A DNA stretch of 18,086 nt from PALSA-1355 sp031400775 (lineage in GTDB: Bacteria; Planctomycetota; Planctomycetia; Pirellulales; PALSA-1355). Positions 14,489 to 18,086 of this stretch are shown piece after piece. The stretch lies in assembly GCA_031400775.1 (NCBI GenBank), contig JANNQN010000339.1:1-18086 (forward strand), given 5' to 3'. The notes under the pieces are model-generated. The model had not been told where the DNA came from. It did no database searches and saw only the letters and a program-made list of their open reading frames with translations. The translations under genes and the position numbers were made by a program. The stretch's first letter is position 1. Every line of letters begins with the position of its first letter.

Positions 14489-15415
14489 TCATCCCGAAAT
14501 CGCGCGGACAAAACCCTCGACATCGAGAACCTCCGCGCCGCCGGCTTCCCACGGATATTGCTCCCGCGAGACTGGCCGCGCGTGACCCGATACGCCGCGC
14601 GGCGGCTTGCGTGCAGCGGCGATGGTATCCGCCCGTTCCTGAACGAGGGCTCGCATCGCGCGTTCGTCCGCCGCGCTTAAGACGGTTTCGAGAAACAACT
14701 CGCTGACGATCGCATTGCCCGTTCCGCCCAGCGTTTCGGGATCGGGCAGCTTGAACTCCCGCAGCAGGCGTCGGGCCACTTCGCGCCGCTCGTGGACCGC
14801 GACGCAGGCTTGCAACCGGTCGACCTGTGCATGCAGAGCCGCGATCTCGGAGGCTGGATTAGCGGCGGAAATGTGATCGATACCTTCTTGGAATTCGCCT
14901 GCCGCGCCGTGTTCGTGCAGAGCGGATTCGCCGGCGCTCTCGAACAGGCCGCGCGTCGTGGCCGGATCGGCCACCAAGTCCACGCTCTGCACCTTGAGGA
15001 TCGCCTCGACCACGATCTGGTTGGCCTCGCGCGACGTGCGGGCTTCGACATTGTGCGAGAAGCCGACGTTCTCGGGGGCATGGGCCGCATCCCAGGCGAG
15101 TTGCTCGGCCAGGGCGTGCTTGGGATTGAAGTGCAGGTCGCCAAACAAGCCGTCCTCGCGCACGGCCACATTGCGCACCGATCCCAGACGATCCTGATAA
15201 TCGCGGGCGGCCAACGGGTTGCCCTTGGGGTGATTAACGTTGACCTTGGCCCCTTCATACAAAGCGGCGGCCGTGGCCAGCGCGGCGGGCAGGTATCGGC
15301 GGCCGTTTCGCGACTGAAGACCGAGCAGCTTGACGCCGCGAATGATGCCGTGCTCGCGCTCGACTCGCATCGCGACGCCACGAGAGTTCACGAACTCTTG
15401 CAGGACTTCGTTCAT
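14489..15415 (-). CDS. Head maturation protease with scaffold-like C terminus
   Basis: The 308-residue product combines an N-terminal protease domain (about 15-160) and a helical C-terminal part. GVKLLGLQSRNGRRY leads into the beta core. KVNVNHPKG supplies a histidine (H62) and NVGFSHNVEA a serine (S120), matching the His/Ser arrangement of phage prohead proteases of the T4 gp21/S78 group. SVDLVADPATTRGLFES closes the domain. Residues 185-270 form a predicted coiled coil (AALHAQVDRLQACVAVHERR), as in scaffold proteins. Prohead proteases cut the scaffold and the capsid N terminus during maturation. AAAGGA precedes the ATG at 15415. A terminator-like hairpin lies just upstream of that site. Confidence 0.75.
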   Translation of the reverse strand: MNEVLQEFVNSRGVAMRVEREHGIIRGVKLLGLQSRNGRRYLPAALATAAALYEGAKVNVNHPKGNPLAARDYQDRLGSVRNVAVREDGLFGDLHFNPKHALAEQLAWDAAHAPENVGFSHNVEARTSREANQIVVEAILKVQSVDLVADPATTRGLFESAGESALHEHGAAGEFQEGIDHISAANPASEIAALHAQVDRLQACVAVHERREVARRLLREFKLPDPETLGGTGNAIVSELFLETVLSAADERAMRALVQERADTIAAARKPPRGVSGHARPVSREQYPWEAGGAEVLDVEGFVRAISG

Positions 15416-15436
15416 GCGTTTTCCTTTCTACCAACG

Positions 15437-15480
15437 AAAAAAGGCCCACCTGCCAACCGCTTTCGGCTGACAAATGGGCC
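15437..15480 (-). terminator. Rho-independent terminator in the operon's direction
   Basis: Read on the minus strand, 15480-15475 (GGCCCA) pairs with 15448-15443 (TGGGCC). Inside a 2x2 internal loop, 15472-15465 (TGTCAGCC) pairs with 15458-15451 (GGTTGGCA) with two G-U pairs around a 6-nt loop, and six T residues follow (15442-15437). The stem plus T-tract is a strong intrinsic terminator for minus-strand transcription. It ends only 21 nt before the protease ATG and next to its ribosome-binding site. Confidence 0.8.
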
Positions 15481-15534
15481 CGCAAGGATACCTACCGGTG
15501 TAGGCTCGCTGTGATACCCGGACAGATTTTTCTT
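15481..15534 (-). promoter_or_regulatory. Possible structured leader upstream of the terminator
   Basis: Between the inverted-repeat element and the terminator lies about 55 bp with a small hairpin, CCTAC-cggt-GTAGG (15491-15504), and two direct copies of GATACC (15487-15492 and 15513-15518). Together with the terminator and the protease ribosome-binding site this could be an attenuator-type leader. I do not recognise a known riboswitch class and could not fold the sequence, so a functional role is open. Confidence 0.25.
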
Positions 15535-15541
15535 AGAGCTC

Positions 15542-15628
15542 ATCCGAGAACTGTCTGGGAGAAGGGGACAGTCCCATTTTGCTCCCAGGGCACCGAAAAC
15601 TCGGGACAGTCCCCGACAGTTCTCGGAT
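15542..15628. repeat. 87-bp nested inverted repeat (REP/MITE-like)
   Basis: The outer arms ATCCGAGAACTGTC (15542-15555) and GACAGTTCTCGGAT (15615-15628) are perfect 14-bp inverted repeats. Inside are the near-palindromes GGGGACAGTCCC (15564-15575) and GGGACAGTCCCC (15603-15614), inverted copies with one mismatch. A third pair, CTGGGAG (15555-15561) and CTCCCAG (15582-15588), is nested between them. The GGGACAGTCCC core is of a kind I associate with genome-dispersed REP elements mobilised by RAYT transposases. No transposase is in the window and I see no second copy here. It lies 6 bp after the stop of the 60-residue gene. Confidence 0.75.
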
Positions 15629-15634
15629 AGCCTG

Positions 15635-15817
15635 CTAACGCTCGATCCGCTCAACGCAACGGCTGATTCTCTGAATCGTGCCGTCTTGAATCAACACTTC
15701 AATGGACGCCTCGCCGTGAAACCCTCGCTTTAGAACCTCGAGGAGCAGTGCGGCCCAGGCCGCCTCGAGCCGAGCAACCTTCCCTTGATTGGCGGTTGAT
15801 TGCCTCGGCGTTTCCAT
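15635..15817 (-). CDS. Small helical protein between portal and protease genes
   Basis: The 60-residue product opens with a polar segment (METPRQSTANQGKVA). A helix follows (ARLEAAWAALLLEVLKRGF), then a short beta pair (EASIEVLIQDGTIQRISRCV), ending in ERIER. The pattern fits a small conserved protein I associate with planctomycete phage-like clusters, but I know no function. It follows the portal gene by 45 bp and has no strong ribosome-binding site before its ATG at 15817. The REP/MITE-like element begins just after its stop. A portal-associated or head assembly factor is a position-based guess. Confidence 0.55.
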   Translation of the reverse strand: METPRQSTANQGKVARLEAAWAALLLEVLKRGFHGEASIEVLIQDGTIQRISRCVERIER

Positions 15818-15862
15818 GATGTACAGATTACAACTTTCGCAGCGACTTTTCTATTTCAGTTT

Positions 15863-17314
15863 CTAGGCCAGTGGCGAATTATTTTCGTCCTTCACAGCGA
15901 GCGCGCTACGCGCAGCGTCGCGTGCGGCGTGCGCCCGCCAGTTGGTTTGTTCCTGATCGTAGTCCAGCCCACGACGTTGGCTCCACGTTTGCGGCGAGAG
16001 CACGCCGCACTCGTATTCAATGCGAAACGCTTCGGCTTCCTTGAGCAGATCGCGCACCTCCAGCGTCGGCGGTCCCACTAGGATCTCGATCGCGTCGACC
16101 GCCTCGACGGGCAATCGGCCGCAGGAGGTCGCGTTGCGCAGCACGCGCGCCATGACCTGCAAGTCGTCGCGAGCCAATTCGGCTTGCAACCGCGCGAACA
16201 TCCGCAGCGCTGGCCCCTCGGCCACCATCGTCGAGGCAAAGTTCGCGTTCGACGCGTCGGACGTGAGCATGAACTCGGGCATGACCAGGCGGCTGGCAAT
16301 GGCCCGCAGCTCGGCCTGCAAGATCGTGACGTAGTTCGCCGCATCCAGGCCCGAGGCCGGAAAGTCGTATTCGATGCCGCCGTGGCTATCCAGAATCGTG
16401 CCCGGTCCAAAGCGGCGAAAATGCGTGGTCTGACCGCTGGCCGCCGAGGTAACACTGGCATCGCTTTGCGCCGCCACGAACTGCTGCACGCCGGTCTTGG
16501 TGGCGCCGCGGTGCTTGCGAATCAAAGCAATCGCCGACTGGATTTCCGCCACGACGCTCATATTGCGCAGCAGCTTCTCGGCCCGGCGCAGATTCTTGCG
16601 GACCGGATAGAACAACGGCAGCCCCCGTTTCACGTTGTAATCGACATTGGCTTTGCGATGCTGAATTTCGTCGGCCTCGACCGGTGTGCCGTCGACGAAA
16701 TAGGCCAGTGGCGTTTCGACGTCGTCTGGCTCGGTGAGGATGCCGAAGCTGGCCGCCGGGTCGCTGGCTCGCACCGTCGGCGTGGCGATCTGGCTGGGTT
16801 CGATAAAGCGCACGCGCGTCTGGCCGTCGTCGCCGACGAAGAAACGCAGAAACGCCTCTCCGTCGCGATCGCAGCGGCGGACGATCTCTTGTTGCCGGCG
16901 ATGCCACTGGTTGGCGGCGATGAACTCGTCGACCACCTGCTGCGCCAGACGGCACAGCTCCGGCGGCACGTCGAGTCCCTTGCGCGCCGCGGCGCGATAG
17001 GTATGACCGGCGCCCACGAGATAGCTGATGCGGTTCTCGTGGCCGTTGATGGCGAATTCGTTGTCCGCGGCCAATGCCCGGCATTGATCGCGGATTTCCT
17101 GGAGTTGCTGCTCGTTGCCGAACGGGCATTTCGCCGACATCCCGCCGCCGCCCGACGCACCGCCGGCGGCAACCCATTCGGCGCCGTCATCCCAATAGGA
17201 CTCGCGCGCGTCGACGAACGTGTCCCACAGGCCTTGCCATGCCTCGGAGAGTCGCCGCTGGAGATGGTCGCCGATCGAAGTCCGGCCCGTTGAATTGGGA
17301 TACTGTGCATCCAT
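15863..17314 (-). CDS. Phage portal protein
   Basis: The 483-residue product starts at the ATG at 17314, with GAGG upstream and 38 bp after the terminase stop; the open frame continues farther upstream but overlaps the terminase. A Gly/Ser-rich break (GGASGGGGMS, 51-60) separates an N-terminal arm from the core. The core shows HENRISYLVGAGHTYRA, WHRRQQEIVRRCDRDGEAFL, RFIEPSQIATPTV and GLPLFYPVRKNLRRAEKLLR, the usual portal wing pattern. A later helical segment, NYVTILQAELRAIASRLVMP, with NANFASTMVAEG, matches the clip/stem and crown-side helices. Portals form a dodecameric ring at one capsid vertex through which DNA is pumped by the terminase. Length is typical. The protein looks intact. Confidence 0.85.
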   Translation of the reverse strand: MDAQYPNSTGRTSIGDHLQRRLSEAWQGLWDTFVDARESYWDDGAEWVAAGGASGGGGMSAKCPFGNEQQLQEIRDQCRALAADNEFAINGHENRISYLVGAGHTYRAAARKGLDVPPELCRLAQQVVDEFIAANQWHRRQQEIVRRCDRDGEAFLRFFVGDDGQTRVRFIEPSQIATPTVRASDPAASFGILTEPDDVETPLAYFVDGTPVEADEIQHRKANVDYNVKRGLPLFYPVRKNLRRAEKLLRNMSVVAEIQSAIALIRKHRGATKTGVQQFVAAQSDASVTSAASGQTTHFRRFGPGTILDSHGGIEYDFPASGLDAANYVTILQAELRAIASRLVMPEFMLTSDASNANFASTMVAEGPALRMFARLQAELARDDLQVMARVLRNATSCGRLPVEAVDAIEILVGPPTLEVRDLLKEAEAFRIEYECGVLSPQTWSQRRGLDYDQEQTNWRAHAARDAARSALAVKDENNSPLA

Positions 17315-17352
17315 CGTAAAATCCTCGCTTGGTGAATCGCTTGAAATCGTGA

Positions 17353-18086
17353 TCAAACGCCGATCGGAAGCCGATCGCCCAGGTTGTCGCCGGCCGTGCT
17401 GTGCGCCAGCAATTCGCCGGCCAGTCGAATCGCCATCTCCAGCGCATCGGGACCGTCGTCGTGATCGCCGGCCGGAAACTCCTTCAGTTGCTCCACCAGC
17501 AACGAGGTCGACGGCGAGCCGGACTTGAATCGCAGCCGCCGGCCCGACAAATAGGGACCAAGCCTCCGAATGCGAACCAGCTTGTTGACCCGGTTGTCGA
17601 TGCTCCAGGGCTGCACGTCGAGAATTCCTCGGCTGCGAAATTCGGCCTCGAACTCGCCTGCCAACAGCTCCTGAAACTGGTTTGTCTCGACGCCGAAGGC
17701 GTGCGGTCGAAAACGGCCGCAGATCTCGGCGCCGGTGGCGACCATCTCGGGCGTGGGCCGCCGGGCCAGATCGGCTTCGATGTACAACGTGCCCGCGAGA
17801 TCGACGCCCAACGAAACGAACGCCGAGTAATCGCCGCGGCGAGAACCCTGCCCCTTGCTGGGATCGAGCGCCACGGTCTTGACTTGCAGAGCAGCCGGCC
17901 ACTCGTCGAACCAGATGTGCTCGTCAAAGTAGTCTTCCGGCCATTCACACATGTCGGGGTTCAGTGGCGTGCCTTGCTTTTCTCGCTCGAATGCCGAGCG
18001 GCCCCCTTCCACGCGCATGCACATCAGCGAATGCAGGTCTTCCTCCTCCTCCCACAGCAGTTCAGCGCCGGCGTCCATCGCTTCGC
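17353..18086 (-). CDS. terL: Terminase large subunit, C-terminal nuclease part (cut by window edge)
   Basis: At least 243 codons are visible; the frame remains open through the right edge, so the ATPase domain lies outside. The RNase H-like nuclease domain is recognisable. TVALDPSKGQGSRRGDYSAF holds the first aspartate (D72 counted from the methionine at 18078), GVETNQFQELL supplies E131, and GDHDDGPDALEMA carries the last acidic cluster (D207, D208, D211). This is the metal-dependent nuclease that cuts concatemeric or chromosomal DNA during headful packaging. The preceding EKQGTPLNPDMCEWPEDYF is a typical linker segment of terminases. It is the first visible gene of the minus-strand cluster, 38 bp before the portal gene. 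No catalytic residue appears lost in the visible part. Confidence 0.9.
   Translation of the reverse strand, partial: EAMDAGAELLWEEEEDLHSLMCMRVEGGRSAFEREKQGTPLNPDMCEWPEDYFDEHIWFDEWPAALQVKTVALDPSKGQGSRRGDYSAFVSLGVDLAGTLYIEADLARRPTPEMVATGAEICGRFRPHAFGVETNQFQELLAGEFEAEFRSRGILDVQPWSIDNRVNKLVRIRRLGPYLSGRRLRFKSGSPSTSLLVEQLKEFPAGDHDDGPDALEMAIRLAGELLAHSTAGDNLGDRLPIGV

Noticed and set aside
15412..15654. An 80-codon minus-strand frame spanning the inverted repeat and terminator
   Set aside because: It is made from the repeat and hairpin sequence and collides with both flanking genes; no ribosome-binding site or domain supports it.
16184..17293. A 369-codon plus-strand open frame opposite the portal gene
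   Set aside because: Arg/Ala/Gly-rich shadow; the portal reading has consistent family features.
17315..17902. N-terminal extension of the portal frame back to 17902
   Set aside because: It would overlap almost the whole terminase nuclease domain, and its sequence is low-complexity; the ATG at 17314 has a Shine-Dalgarno sequence.
2533..18086. Encapsulin or tailocin interpretation of the cluster
   Set aside because: Portal and terminase nuclease genes imply DNA packaging, unlike encapsulins, and the presence of capsid genes excludes a tailocin.
1..18086. tRNA genes, rRNA genes or CRISPR arrays
   Set aside because: No cloverleaf with a conserved T-loop, no rRNA-like stretch and no regularly spaced repeats were seen on either strand by eye.

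Overview
The window is GC-rich, densely coding DNA that reads as a bacterial chromosome carrying the head-and-tail gene cluster of a tailed phage-like particle. The host is most likely a Planctomycetota member (Pirellulales-like). That assignment is inference: it rests on the resemblance of the small cluster proteins and the left-flank hypothetical protein to families I associate with that phylum. There is no rRNA or other marker here to prove it.

Left flank (1-1773), host genes: the N-terminal 132 codons of a peptidase T-like M20 aminopeptidase on the minus strand, a PolB-type 3'-5' exonuclease on the plus strand (521-1336), and a conserved-looking protein of unknown function on the minus strand (1294-1773) whose 3' end overlaps that of the exonuclease by 43 bp. 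Next comes a plus-strand XRE-type helix-turn-helix regulator (1975-2469) with a plausible promoter.

Phage-like cluster (2533 to the right edge, all minus strand, transcribed right to left): terminase large subunit (cut by the window edge), portal, a 60-residue protein, a head maturation protease with a scaffold-like tail, a decoration-like protein, major capsid protein, two small connector-region proteins, a protein with a possible GNAT fold, a DNRLRE-type protein, a BppU-like protein, a tail-terminator-like protein with an extra N-terminal beta domain, a tail tube protein, a tail-associated protein, a beta-rich appendage protein, a tail hub-like protein, a fibre-like protein, a cysteine-rich protein and a small protein with zinc-binding-type cysteines. 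Many genes are joined by 4-nt ATGA/GTGA overlaps or have clear Shine-Dalgarno sequences, and none is visibly broken, so the cluster looks maintained as an operon.

Two non-coding structures sit between the 60-residue gene and the protease gene: an 87-bp nested inverted repeat of REP/MITE type and, immediately upstream of the protease ribosome-binding site, a strong Rho-independent terminator in the operon's own direction. This is the most unexplained piece of DNA in the window.

What is missing matters: no integrase, replication, lysis or recognisable tape-measure gene is visible, and the cluster abuts host-type genes with only an XRE regulator between. A domesticated prophage or gene-transfer-agent-like particle is a reasonable hypothesis, but genes beyond the right edge could overturn it.
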